The notes: generated from the sequence alone by a model not told the origin. Positions 52,358 to 60,777 are shown, numbered from the stretch's first letter. The stretch is 64,000 nt of DNA from VAZQ01 sp963753575 (GCA_963753575.1 CAVWCR010000003.1:4946068-5010067), one strand, 5' to 3'. Program-made: numbers and translations.

Positions 52358-53113
52358 TCACTTCGGCTCGAAGCCTCTGCGCCGCATGATGGCGGCGGCG
52401 GCCGGGGTCGCCATGAAGGCGATGAGCTCCTTGCCGGCGCTCACGTTGGCGCTCGTCGAAACCACGCCGGCGGTGTAGCTCGTGTATCGCTGAAACGGCT
52501 CGGGCAATGGGCCGACCAGCTCAAGCCTCGAGTTGGCGACGATCTCGGCGATCTGGTTGAGCGCGAGGTCGACGCCGCCCGCCGCCACCGTGTTGGCGAT
52601 CGAGCGATACTGCACCGCCAGCTTGACCTTCGGTCTGATCGCTCCGTCGGTATCGAGCTTCCCGATGAGGCCGTGCACGTAATTGGATGCGCTGCCGCCG
52701 AGCGCCGGATCGGAATAGACAATGACCTTGGCAGCCCTGAGCGCGTTCCTGAACGCGTCCGCAGTGCTGACGTCGGGCTTCGGGTCGCCGCGGCGCACGA
52801 ACACGCCGACGCCCACGCGCGCGATCACAGTCACGCTTCCGTCCGCGAGCTTGCCGAGCTTCGCCAGCGCGTCGGCGGAGGATTTGCCCATGAACACGAC
52901 ATCGCCCGGCTCGTCGTTCTTGACGCGCTCGGCGATCGCCAGCGCGGGCGCGTAGCTGACGGCGACGCGATGTCCCGATGTCTGCTCGAACGCCGGGATG
53001 AGTTCCTTCAGCGAGCTCATCAGCGCGCCCGGCGACAGAAGCTTGATCTCGGCGGCCATGCCGGGCTGCCCTCCCAGCAGCATGGCGACTGCGATCAACG
53101 TGGCTCGACCCAT
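52358..53113 (-). CDS. Molybdate-type ABC substrate-binding protein family
   Basis: A 251-residue periplasmic protein with a signal peptide ending GMAAE, then IKLLSPGALMSSLKELIPAF, SYAPALAIAERVKNDEPGDV and YSDPALGGSASNYVHGLI, as in the ModA/SBP_bac_11 group. Such stand-alone proteins in Bradyrhizobium relatives often bind unknown anions or organic acids. No ABC permease or ATPase gene is nearby. ATG 53113 is chosen because GAGGGAG lies about six bases upstream. Confidence 0.83.
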   Translation of the reverse strand: MGRATLIAVAMLLGGQPGMAAEIKLLSPGALMSSLKELIPAFEQTSGHRVAVSYAPALAIAERVKNDEPGDVVFMGKSSADALAKLGKLADGSVTVIARVGVGVFVRRGDPKPDVSTADAFRNALRAAKVIVYSDPALGGSASNYVHGLIGKLDTDGAIRPKVKLAVQYRSIANTVAAGGVDLALNQIAEIVANSRLELVGPLPEPFQRYTSYTAGVVSTSANVSAGKELIAFMATPAAAAIMRRRGFEPK

Positions 53114-53228
53114 CGTACGCTCCCTCGCCATCCGTGCGACGGTCGAGGATGCTACACGGAGACCAGCGGCCTTGCTCGGTTGCTTTGCGATTTCTCTTTT
53201 TGGAGTTCGCTTTGCCAGCGATCGCTCC

Positions 53229-53639
53229 TCAAGAGTTCTTATTGGATCCCTTGGCGTTGGCAGCTTCGTCGATCCCGTGGCCGGTCTGCCGTTCGATGAT
53301 GCGCGCCGACTTGCCGCGGCGTCCGCGCAGGTAATACAGCTTGGCGCGGCGCACCTTGCCGCGGCGAACCACCTTGATCGAGTCGACCATCGGTGAGTAG
53401 AGCGGGAACACGCGCTCGACGCCCTCGCCGTAGGAGATCTTCCGAACCGTGAAATTCTCGTTGAGGCCCGCGCCCGAGCGCGCGATGCAGACGCCCTCAT
53501 AGGCCTGGATGCGGCTCTTTTCGCCCTCGACCACCTTGACGTTGACGAGCACCGTGTCGCCCGGCTGGAAGTCGGGAATCTCCTTGTTGGCGGAGAGCTT
53601 CGCAAGCTGCTCTTGTTCGAGCTGCTGGATCAGGTTCAT
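53229..53639 (-). CDS. rplS: 50S ribosomal protein L19
   Basis: A 136-residue protein of the 30S-50S interface. Family sequence is plain: QEQLAKLSANKEIPDFQPGD, VKVVEGEKSRIQAYEGVCIA, SGAGLNENFTVRKISYGEGV and VRRAKLYYLRGRRGKSARI. MNLIQQLE is the standard start; the open frame extends 11 codons further without support. Last gene of the ffh-rpsP-rimM-trmD-rplS set. The C terminus carries a short AANAKGSNKNS tail. Confidence 0.98.
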   Translation of the reverse strand: MNLIQQLEQEQLAKLSANKEIPDFQPGDTVLVNVKVVEGEKSRIQAYEGVCIARSGAGLNENFTVRKISYGEGVERVFPLYSPMVDSIKVVRRGKVRRAKLYYLRGRRGKSARIIERQTGHGIDEAANAKGSNKNS

Positions 53640-53785
53640 GGGAAGTCTCCGTCGGCAGCGCCAAGGGTTCAAGCGCCAAGTGTTCGAGCGCCAGGGTTCT
53701 TACGGGGTGTCCGGGTCGGGCGTGCTTCTACGACAAACAATGGCCTTTGTCACGCTCCCGGACCGCGGCCTGGAAGTGGCCTAAA

Positions 53786-54490
53786 TCAGGGCTTTTTCCG
53801 TGCCTCATGGGTCTGCCAGAGGTCGGGCCGGCGCGTGCGGGTGAGCCGTTCGGCCTCGGCCTGCCGCCAGGCCCTGATCCGGGCATGGTCGCCGCCGAGC
53901 AGCACGTCCGGGATCGGGCGGCCCTCGAACACCTGCGGCCGCGTGTAATGCGGATATTCCAGGAGCCCCTGTGCGAAGCTCTCTTCAGCCGCAGAGGCTT
54001 CCTTGCCCATGACGCCCGGCAGGAGGCGCACGCAGGCGTCGATCAGCGCGAAGGCGGCGATCTCGCCGCCCGAGAGCACAAAGTCGCCGACCGAGATTTC
54101 CTCAAGCCCGCGCGCCTCGATCACGCGCTCGTCGATGCCCTCGAAGCGGCCGCACACGATGAGCGCACCGGAGCCGCGCGCAAGCGCCTCGACCCGTGCC
54201 TGCGTCAACGCCGCGCCACGCGGGCTCATCAGCAGGCGAGGGCGCGTGTCGTCGGGGGCGAGCGCGGCGTCGATCGCGCGCGCGAGGACGTCCGCCTTCA
54301 TCACCATGCCGGGACCGCCGCCGGCCGGCGTATCATCGACGGTGCGGTGGCGGTCGCTCGCATGCGCGCGGATGTCGAGCGCGTCGAGCCGCCAGATGCC
54401 GGCGGCCAGTGCCTTGCCGGCGAGGCTTGAGCCGAGCGGCCCCGGAAACATCTCCGGGAAGATGGTCAGGACGGATGTGTGCCAAACCAT
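53786..54490 (-). CDS. trmD: tRNA (guanine37-N1)-methyltransferase
   Basis: A 234-residue SPOUT-class enzyme that methylates G37 next to the anticodon. The trefoil-knot motifs are visible: DDTPAGGGPGMVMKADVLAR, LLMSPRGAALTQ, LIVCGRFEGIDERV and SVGDFVLSGGEIAA. The length is normal. It lies 146 bp upstream of rplS and 8 bp downstream of the NADAR gene, which is unusual, since rimM normally precedes trmD directly. Confidence 0.98.
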   Translation of the reverse strand: MVWHTSVLTIFPEMFPGPLGSSLAGKALAAGIWRLDALDIRAHASDRHRTVDDTPAGGGPGMVMKADVLARAIDAALAPDDTRPRLLMSPRGAALTQARVEALARGSGALIVCGRFEGIDERVIEARGLEEISVGDFVLSGGEIAAFALIDACVRLLPGVMGKEASAAEESFAQGLLEYPHYTRPQVFEGRPIPDVLLGGDHARIRAWRQAEAERLTRTRRPDLWQTHEARKKP

Positions 54491-54498
54491 GGGGTCAT

Positions 54499-54963
54499 CT
54501 ACGCATCGTTGCGGGCGGCGACGCCAAGCTCTGCGCGGATGCGCTCAATGATCCGGCCCAACTTGTTTTGACCGGAGCCATCGCTGCCGACGCCCCAATA
54601 GTAGTCGGTCGGCGCCGCTTCGACGATGTCCTCGTTGCCGGTCGCGCGCAGAAGGTCGCGCAACTCGCTGTGTGACTCGAACTTGCACCGCACCGCGCGG
54701 TACATGACCTCGTCTTTCACGCTGTCCCAGTCGGGCCGGATCTTGTCGCGGTATTTCTCGGCAAGCTTCTTGGCAATGATTGGCTTCTCGGCCGCGCGGA
54801 TCCTTGCCTGCAAATCGGGATCGGTGAACTTCTGCGCCTGATAATAATGTTCCGTCGTCGGCCAGCGCTCGCCATCGAGTTCGATCGGAAACGGCGCGAA
54901 GTTGGAGAACTCGCGGTAGGTGTCGGACTTGGAGAAGAAGCGGACGGTCATGGTGGCGGACAT
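54499..54963 (-). CDS. NADAR family protein (YbiA-like)
   Basis: A 154-residue protein with the full NADAR/YbiA pattern: FSKSDTYREFSNFAPFPIEL, WPTTEHYYQAQKF, the AEKPIIAKKLAEKYRDKIRP stretch, and DYYWGVGSDGSGQNKLGRII. Family members hydrolyse N-glycosidic bonds of riboflavin intermediates or remove ADP-ribose from guanine. It sits inside the rpsP-rimM-trmD-rplS operon with 13 bp to rimM and 8 bp to trmD, so it must be co-expressed with translation genes. The start MSATMTV follows CGGAGCG. Confidence 0.93.
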   Translation of the reverse strand: MSATMTVRFFSKSDTYREFSNFAPFPIELDGERWPTTEHYYQAQKFTDPDLQARIRAAEKPIIAKKLAEKYRDKIRPDWDSVKDEVMYRAVRCKFESHSELRDLLRATGNEDIVEAAPTDYYWGVGSDGSGQNKLGRIIERIRAELGVAARNDA

Positions 54964-54976
54964 CGCTCCGGTTCGG

Positions 54977-55486
54977 TCATTCCTTGAGCACGCCGGCCGG
55001 CGGATCGACGACGATGCGGCCGCCCGCGACATCGACCACCGGCACGGTGGCCTCCGTGAACGGCAGCATCACGGTCTCGCGCCTGCCTTCTTGCCGCAGC
55101 TCGAGAATGTCGCCGGCACCGAAATCGTGGATCGCCACGACGGTACCAAGCGCGCGGCCGTCGGTTGCGACTGCGGCAAGCCCGATCAGATCGGCATGGT
55201 AGAACTCGTCGGCCTCCGGTGCCGGCAAGCGCTCGCGCGGCACGAACAGCCGCATATTGGTAAGCCGCTCGGCCGCCGTGCGGTCGCGCAGGCCGGCAAG
55301 CCGCGCAACCAGATGACCCTTAGCCGGCCGCAACGCTTCGATCTTGAAGGTTGCGGTGCCGTCCTCGCTTTCGAGCGCGCCGTAGTCCTTGACCGCCATC
55401 GGGTCGGCGGTGAACGACCGCAGCTTCACCTCGCCGCGCGTGCCGTGGGCGGCGCCGATCTGGGCCACACAGATGCGCTCGGCCAC
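54977..55486 (-). CDS. rimM: Ribosome maturation factor RimM
   Basis: A 169-residue 30S assembly factor with the N-terminal RimM domain (VAQIGAAHGTRGEVKLRSFT) and a C-terminal PRC-barrel (ADEFYHADLIGLAAVATDG, ending with ILEL and VVDVAGGRIVVDPPAG). It lies 14 bp downstream of rpsP and acts on S19-containing pre-30S particles in known systems. Confidence 0.97.
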   Translation of the reverse strand: MAERICVAQIGAAHGTRGEVKLRSFTADPMAVKDYGALESEDGTATFKIEALRPAKGHLVARLAGLRDRTAAERLTNMRLFVPRERLPAPEADEFYHADLIGLAAVATDGRALGTVVAIHDFGAGDILELRQEGRRETVMLPFTEATVPVVDVAGGRIVVDPPAGVLKE

Positions 55487-55500
55487 AGCCTAACCGACGA

Positions 55501-55887
55501 TCAGCTGGCGGGCGCCGCGGCCTTGGCCGCTGCGGCCGCAGCCTTTGCGGCAGCCGCCGCCTTCTCGGCCTCCTCCGCCATCACCTTGCGCTGCTTGCGC
55601 GGGATCGCGCGGGTCGGATTGTTGCGCTTCTCGCGCTTCATGATGCCGGCCTCGTCGAGGAAGCGCGCCACGCGGTCGGTCGGCAACGCGCCCTTGGCCA
55701 TCCAGGCCTTGATCTTGTCGAGATCGAGCCTGAGCCGGTCGGTCTTGTCCTTCGGCAGCAGCGGATTGAAATAGCCGAGCCGCTCGATGAAGCGACCGTC
55801 GCGCGGCGAGCGGCTGTCGGCGATCACGATGTGGTAGACCGGCCGCTTCTTGGTGCCGGCGCGGGCAAGGCGGATCTTCAGGGACAT
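55501..55887 (-). CDS. rpsP: 30S ribosomal protein S16
   Basis: A 128-residue protein: MSLKIRLARAGTKKRPVYHI is the standard S16 start, then DSRSPRDGRFIERLGYFNPL and WMAKGALPTDRVARFL. The C-terminal tail after about residue 85 is long and alanine/lysine-rich (EEAEKAAAAAKAAAAAAKAA), an alphaproteobacterial extension. The upstream in-frame extension is rejected because it runs through the palindromic repeat. Confidence 0.98.
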   Translation of the reverse strand: MSLKIRLARAGTKKRPVYHIVIADSRSPRDGRFIERLGYFNPLLPKDKTDRLRLDLDKIKAWMAKGALPTDRVARFLDEAGIMKREKRNNPTRAIPRKQRKVMAEEAEKAAAAAKAAAAAAKAAAPAS

Positions 55888-55926
55888 TCGGTTTTCCTTT
55901 CGTTGCGTTCGTCGATTACGGATTCT

Positions 55927-56090
55927 GTAGGGTGGGCAAAGGCGCGGGCACTGCGCTGCTCCACGACAAAGACTCGCGGGCGCCGTGCCCACCAGTGACG
56001 ATGATGCTGGCAACATCGCTCATGGTGGGCACGGCGCACGAGAGCCATTCCTTCGCGTAAAGGCTTTGCCCGTGCCTTTGCTCACCCTAC
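55927..56090. repeat. Large nested palindrome, GTAGGGTGGGCA type, between rpsP and ffh
   Basis: The outer arms GTAGGGTGGGCAAAGGCG (55927-55944) and GCCTTTGCTCACCCTAC (56074-56090) are inverted copies. Inside, GCGCCGTGCCCACC pairs with GGTGGGCACGGCGC. The whole 164 bp can fold into one long branched stem. I recall similar GTAGGGTGGGCAAAG elements in Bradyrhizobium. It separates ffh from rpsP and so may affect co-transcription. Confidence 0.88.
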
Positions 56091-56105
56091 GAAATTCTCT
56101 CTTTG

Positions 56106-57608
56106 TCATTTCTTCTTCCCCAATCCGGGCAGGCCGGGGAATTTCGGCGGCAGGCCAGGCAGTCCGGGCATCGTGGGCGGCAGGCCGCCGGGCATTCCAC
56201 CAGGCATTCCGCCCGGCATCTTCTTGGCGAGCTCCGCCATCTGCTCGGGGCTCGGCATGCCGGAGCCGAGCCCCAGCATGTTGGCGAGGCCGGCCATCGG
56301 GCCGCGCTTGCCCGAGCCCATCTGTTTCATCACGTCGGCCATGGTCCGGTGCATCTTGAGCATGCGGTTGATGTCCTCGACCCGGACCCCGGAGCCCGCC
56401 GCGATGCGCTTCTTGCGGCTGGCCTTGAGGATGTCGGGGTGCCGGCGCTCCTTCGGCGTCATCGAGTCGATCATCGCGATCTGGCGCTTGAGCACGCGCT
56501 CATCGAGGTTGGCGGCCGCGAGCTGGTTCTTCATTTTCGCAATGCCCGGCAGCATCCCCATCAGGCCAGCCATGCCGCCCATCTGGCCCATCTGCATGAG
56601 CTGTTCGCGCAGGTCGCCGAGGTCGAACTGGCCCTTGCGCATCTTCTCGGCGACGCGCGCGGCCTTCTCGGCATCGATCGTTGCCGCCGCCTTCTCGACC
56701 AGGGTGACGATGTCGCCCATGCCGAGGATGCGGTCGGCAATGCGCTGCGGATGGAAATCCTCCAACGCATCCATGCGCTCGCCGGTGCCCATCAGCTTGA
56801 TCGGCTGGCCGGTGACCGCCCGCATGGAGAGCGCGGCGCCGCCGCGGCCGTCGCCGTCGACGCGGGTGAGCACGATGCCGGTGAGCCCGACGCGCTCGTT
56901 AAACGCGCGCGCGAGATTGACTGCGTCCTGGCCGGTGAGCGCGTCGGCAACGAGCAGCACCTCGTGCGGATTGGCGACGCGCTTGACCTCGGCGGCCTCG
57001 TTCATCATCGCCTCGTCGAGCGTGGTGCGGCCGGCGGTGTCGAGCAGCACCACGTCGAAGCCGCCGAGGCGGCCGGCCTGCAGCGCGCGCTGCGCGATCT
57101 GGGCGGGATGCTGGCCGGCGACGATCGGCAGTGTCTCGACGCTGACCTGCTGGCCGAGCACCGCGAGCTGCTCCATCGCGGCCGGCCGGCGTACGTCGAG
57201 CGAAGCCATCAGCACCTTGCGGCGGCCTTGCTCGGTCAGACGCTTGGCGATCTTGGCGGTGGTCGTCGTCTTGCCCGAGCCTTGCAGCCCGACCATCATG
57301 ATCGGCACCGGCACCGGCGCGTTGAGGTCGATCGGTTCGCCGCTCGCGCCGAGCGTCGCGACCAGCTGGTCGTGCACCAGCTTGACCACGAGCTGGCCGG
57401 GCGTCACCGACTTGACGACCTCGACGCCGACCGCGTTGCTCTTAACCTGCTCGGTGAAGGCGCGCACGACTTCGAGCGCGACGTCGGCCTCGAGCAGTGC
57501 GCGGCGCACTTCGCGCAGCGCCGCATCGACGTCGGCCTCGGTCAGCGCGCCGCGTCGCGTCAGGTGGTCGAGAATGCCGCCAAGCCGTTCCGACAGTGAA
57601 TTGAACAT
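56106..57608 (-). CDS. ffh: Signal recognition particle protein Ffh
   Basis: A 500-residue GTPase that binds 4.5S RNA and signal sequences of nascent membrane proteins. The N domain starts MFNSLSERLGGILDHLTRRG; the G domain has MVGLQGSGKTTTTAKIAKRL, DTAGRTTLDEAMM and the TRVDGDGRGGAALS loop; the M domain has RILGMGDIVTLVEKA and the RNA-binding helices, then a Gly/Pro/Met-rich tail (GGMPGGMPGGLPP). A GTG four codons upstream is a possible alternative start. Confidence 0.98.
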   Translation of the reverse strand: MFNSLSERLGGILDHLTRRGALTEADVDAALREVRRALLEADVALEVVRAFTEQVKSNAVGVEVVKSVTPGQLVVKLVHDQLVATLGASGEPIDLNAPVPVPIMMVGLQGSGKTTTTAKIAKRLTEQGRRKVLMASLDVRRPAAMEQLAVLGQQVSVETLPIVAGQHPAQIAQRALQAGRLGGFDVVLLDTAGRTTLDEAMMNEAAEVKRVANPHEVLLVADALTGQDAVNLARAFNERVGLTGIVLTRVDGDGRGGAALSMRAVTGQPIKLMGTGERMDALEDFHPQRIADRILGMGDIVTLVEKAAATIDAEKAARVAEKMRKGQFDLGDLREQLMQMGQMGGMAGLMGMLPGIAKMKNQLAAANLDERVLKRQIAMIDSMTPKERRHPDILKASRKKRIAAGSGVRVEDINRMLKMHRTMADVMKQMGSGKRGPMAGLANMLGLGSGMPSPEQMAELAKKMPGGMPGGMPGGLPPTMPGLPGLPPKFPGLPGLGKKK

Positions 57609-57895
57609 GGGTCCAAACACCTCGATGGCGCTCTCACTCGAGAAAGCGCATCAACCAAACACGTTTGCGCCCGAGGGCGCATCGCGCTGTCGGGCGGTTG
57701 CCTCCGGCCTCGCAGGACCGGTCGGCGGATGACAAATTCCAGGCTCTGTATATGAGAGCGGGGGGATTAGTAGGGAGGGGGGCGCCGGAAGTCAAGAAAT
57801 GCGGCTGCCATTGGGGATTTGCGGCATTTCGGACGCTTACCGGCAGGCCGGCCTTGAGCTAGGCTCCGCCAGTCAACGATTTCGGGGAGGAACCC

Positions 57896-58867
57896 ATGCG
57901 CATTACGCACGCCCTGCTGATCGCCGCCGTTGCGCTTATTGGCGCCGATCGGGCGCTCAGCGCCCAGGACTATCCCAGTCATCAGGTCAATTTCGTGGTG
58001 CCATTCGCCCCCGGCGGCGGCACCGACCTGTTGGGCCGGCTGATCGGGCAGAAGCTCTCCGAGCGGTTCGGCAAGCCGTTCGTGATCGAGAACCGGCCGG
58101 GCGCCGGCACGCTCACCGCCGCGTTGCAGGTCGCCAAGAGCGCGCCCGACGGTCACACCATCATGATGGCGACAAGCTCTACGCTCGCGATCAACGTCAC
58201 GCTCTACAAGCACCTGCCCTACGAACCCGGCAAGGATCTCGTGCTGGCGGCGCTGGTCTGCAACGTCCCGTTCGTCCTGGTGGTTGATCCGTCGCTGCCG
58301 GTCAAGAGTGTCGGCGATCTGATCAAGCTCGCGAAGACGCGGTCGCTGAGCTACGGCTCGGGCGGACCGGGCTCGTTCCATCACCTCATGGCCGAGCTGT
58401 TCAAGACGACGACCGGGGTGTCGATGACGCATGTGCCCTATCGCGGCACGGCGCCGGCGCTCAACGATCTCTTGGCCGGCCAAATCCAGCTGATGTTCAG
58501 CGACATGGCGCCTGCCTATCCGTTGATCAAGGCCGGCAAGATTTGCGCACTCGGCCTGACGACGGCGCAACGCGCCGCCTCAGCGCCGGAGATTCCGCCG
58601 CTCGCGGAGGTGGGCCTGCCGGGCTTCAATTGGGCCGCCTGGCAGTCGGTCGTGGTTCCGGGCGGCACGCCCAAGGAGATCGTGGCGACGATCAACGATG
58701 CTGTGAATGCCGCCATCGCGAGCCCGGATGTCACCCGCAAGCTTACCGATCTCCAGTTCATCCCGATCGGCAAGGGCTCGCCCGAGGAGCTCGATCGCTT
58801 CCTCAAGACCGAGGCGGCGCGCTGGAGAAAAGTGGTCAAAGCGGCGGGCGTTGCCGGAACGCAGTGA
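57896..58867 (+). CDS. TctC/Bug-family substrate-binding protein
   Basis: A 323-residue periplasmic protein with a signal peptide ending ALSAQ, then YPSHQVNFVVPFAPGGGTDL, IENRPGAGTLTAALQVAKSA and PYRGTAPALNDLLAGQIQ. GGGGAGGAA precedes the ATG. The 287 bp upstream, shared with the divergent ffh gene, hold no gene and presumably both promoters. The genes for a split TPP decarboxylase follow, suggesting the ligand may be an oxo- or sulfo-acid; that is inference. Confidence 0.92.
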   Translation: MRITHALLIAAVALIGADRALSAQDYPSHQVNFVVPFAPGGGTDLLGRLIGQKLSERFGKPFVIENRPGAGTLTAALQVAKSAPDGHTIMMATSSTLAINVTLYKHLPYEPGKDLVLAALVCNVPFVLVVDPSLPVKSVGDLIKLAKTRSLSYGSGGPGSFHHLMAELFKTTTGVSMTHVPYRGTAPALNDLLAGQIQLMFSDMAPAYPLIKAGKICALGLTTAQRAASAPEIPPLAEVGLPGFNWAAWQSVVVPGGTPKEIVATINDAVNAAIASPDVTRKLTDLQFIPIGKGSPEELDRFLKTEAARWRKVVKAAGVAGTQ

Positions 58868-58925
58868 GCGCAGAGCCGCCTGCACGCCTGAGCATATTGC
58901 GGTCGATCGCAATTTCGCATTAGTA

Positions 58926-58965
58926 CTAGCGCGCCGAAGACGGCGGCACTAGCGCGCCGAAGACG
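58926..58965. repeat. Short CTAG-linked direct repeat, possible remnant of the CTAG family
   Basis: ACTAGCGCGCCGAAGACG occurs at 58925-58942 and again at 58948-58965, a 23-bp period. Between them is GGCGGCACTAG, which matches the right end of module A. It lies upstream of the decarboxylase alpha gene. Confidence 0.6.
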
Positions 58966-58986
58966 CGCGCGTACGGGGGAAGCTTT

Positions 58987-59538
58987 ATGGAAGCCCAGAC
59001 TGCCACCAAGGGCGAGCAAGCCAAGGTTGAGCTGCACGGCGCTAACATCATATTGGCTGTCAAGGCGAGCGGCGTCGAGTTCGTGCTGTCGGTGCCCGAC
59101 ATCGTGACCAGCGCCGGCCTGCTGCGTCCCATCGCCAATGATCCTTCGCTGCGTCTTGTGCGCGTCTGCAAGGAGGACGAGTGCATCGGCATCGCGTCGG
59201 GGCTGCACTATTCCGACAAGCGCGCGCTGATCCTGATCCAGTACACGGGCTTCCTCGACTTGCTTAACGCCATCCGGGCGGTGGCGGTCGAATACAAGCA
59301 GCCGATCTGCATGATGGTCGGGCTTCTGGGCCACGAGCCGGAACGTGCGCCGACCGAGTCGGGCCGCTATGGCGTGCGCATCATCGAGCCGATCTGCGAC
59401 GCCATGGGTATCCCGCATCATCTCATCAGCGAGGATGCCGACATCGGCAAGATCAAGCCCGCGATCGACAAGGCCTACGCGGACTCGTTCCCCGTCGCGC
59501 TGCTCATCGGCCGGAGGCCGCTAGCGGCGCCGATTTGA
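58987..59538 (+). CDS. TPP-dependent decarboxylase, alpha subunit (sulfopyruvate/phosphonopyruvate decarboxylase-like)
   Basis: A 183-residue protein equal to the N-terminal pyrimidine-binding half of a TPP enzyme. The conserved glutamate region is CKEDECIGIASGLHYSDKRA, preceded by FVLSVPDIVTSAGLL. The following gene supplies the diphosphate-binding half, as in sulfopyruvate decarboxylase ComD/ComE. The last codons (PLAAPI and the stop) are contributed by the CTAG repeat, so the original C terminus may have differed. Which oxo acid is used is unknown. Confidence 0.83.
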   Translation: MEAQTATKGEQAKVELHGANIILAVKASGVEFVLSVPDIVTSAGLLRPIANDPSLRLVRVCKEDECIGIASGLHYSDKRALILIQYTGFLDLLNAIRAVAVEYKQPICMMVGLLGHEPERAPTESGRYGVRIIEPICDAMGIPHHLISEDADIGKIKPAIDKAYADSFPVALLIGRRPLAAPI

Positions 59539-59687
59539 AGTTCCTACAACAGTCGTGGCAAGCTCGGTTAGGAACTTCAAATCGAAAAGCGCCGCTAGAA
59601 ATGATAGAATTGCCAGTGCCCCTTTGCTTCCGAAGTTCGTGTCAGGGGTGCTGCGATGTATCACGAACTTCGGAAGCGGGGCACTGG
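59521..59687 (+). repeat. CTAG-bounded double palindrome with compensated ends, A (59521-59598) and B (59613-59687)
   Basis: Module A here begins CTAGCGGCGC and ends GCGCCGCTAG instead of CTAGTGCCGC/GCGGCACTAG: two base pairs changed on both sides together. Module B is bounded by CCAG and CTGG instead of CTAG and CTAG, again a paired change. The element overlaps the end of the alpha-subunit gene and fills the space before the beta-subunit ATG at 59692. Confidence 0.93.
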
Positions 59688-59691
59688 TGTC

Positions 59692-60258
59692 ATGATTAGG
59701 CGTGAAGACTGCTTCAAGGCGCTCGCTCGCCACCTCACGGACCAGGAGGTCGTGGTCGCCACCTATAGTTCGGCGGTCGAATGGAACGACCTCGGCCCGC
59801 GCGTGCTCAACTACTTTTCGATGGGCGCGATGGGGCTTGCGTCCTCGCACGCGCTGGGGCTCGCGCTCGCCAATCCGAAGCGGCGCATCATCGTGCTCGA
59901 CGGCGACGGCAGCCTGCTGATGAATCTTGGAAGCCTGGTGACGATCGGCGCCGCGGCGCCCAAGAACCTCGTGCACTTCGTGAGCAACAACGGCTGCTAC
60001 GAAGCGAACGGCGGCCATCCGATCCCGAACCCGCAGGTTGATTTCTCCGGGCTCGCGCGCTCGGCCGGCTACGCGCACACTTACGATTTCTCAGAGCTCG
60101 CCTCGTTCGAACAGCAGGTCGGTCACGTCATTGCGCAGGAAGGGCCGGTGTTCGCGACGCTCCATGTCGAGCGCTCGCGCCCGCTCACCTACGACTATCC
60201 GGCGCTCTATGCGGCCGACAAGCGGCGCGCGCTGAAGGCTGAGCTGCGCAAGGCGTAG
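59692..60258 (+). CDS. TPP-dependent decarboxylase, beta subunit (sulfopyruvate decarboxylase-like)
   Basis: A 188-residue protein with the TPP diphosphate-binding motif from GDGSLLMNLG to SNNGCYEANGG (residues about 66-106), preceded by FSMGAMGLASSHALGLALAN. It corresponds to the C-terminal half of a TPP decarboxylase. ATG 59692 comes directly after the repeat; an earlier in-frame ATG at 59656 lies inside it. The preceding alpha gene and the TctC gene make a likely uptake-degradation unit. Confidence 0.85.
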   Translation: MIRREDCFKALARHLTDQEVVVATYSSAVEWNDLGPRVLNYFSMGAMGLASSHALGLALANPKRRIIVLDGDGSLLMNLGSLVTIGAAAPKNLVHFVSNNGCYEANGGHPIPNPQVDFSGLARSAGYAHTYDFSELASFEQQVGHVIAQEGPVFATLHVERSRPLTYDYPALYAADKRRALKAELRKA

Positions 60259-60280
60259 CGCGGCGCGTCCGCTTTGCTGA

Positions 60281-60517
60281 TTACACCGGATCGACGTTGG
60301 CGCTGATCCACTGCGCCGGGCTGAAGACCATCATGCAGGTCTCCCGGCCGTTCGGCTCTCGTCGCAGCAGCAGCAGCGATCCGTCGCGCACGTCGATGTC
60401 GTCAACATCCGTCACGATCGTCACCATGTTCTTGGGGCGCATGACTTGTACGGTCTGCAATTTTCCCGGCAGGCTGAGCGTTGTCGATTTCGGCGTCTTC
60501 GTCGCAGCTTTGGCCAT
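60281..60517 (-). CDS. Hypothetical small protein
   Basis: A 78-residue protein, MAKAATKTPKSTTLSLPGKL and onward, with a basic start and a compact beta-rich remainder (TIVTDVDDIDVRDGSLLLLR, then a CMMVFSPAQWISANVDPV end). I recognise no family. The coherent hydrophobic pattern and convergent position after the decarboxylase support it as real. The frame extends six codons further to an ATG at 60535. The next 260 bp upstream hold no supported gene. Confidence 0.55.
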   Translation of the reverse strand: MAKAATKTPKSTTLSLPGKLQTVQVMRPKNMVTIVTDVDDIDVRDGSLLLLRREPNGRETCMMVFSPAQWISANVDPV

Positions 60518-60777
60518 TCGTTGTCCCAAGAACAAGCGTGAGCGGGGCGATGCGCGTGGACGCAGCGATCATCCTGCATCGATCGGGGCGCACTAACGAC
60601 ATATTTCGCCGCTTGTCGAGGTCGCAGCGCCTGCAAAAGGCGGCCGTTCCGAGCGAAATCGCGCGCTCGTTGCCGAAAAGAAACGGCTGCGAGCCCGCGT
60701 CTCGGCAGGACGCCGGCGATGCGGCGCGCTGGTGCATCTGGAGAGTCGGGCTTCCCGGCGCCTGGTTCCGATGAGGA

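Noticed and set aside
56103..57599. 498-codon open frame on the + strand
   Set aside because: Antisense shadow of ffh.
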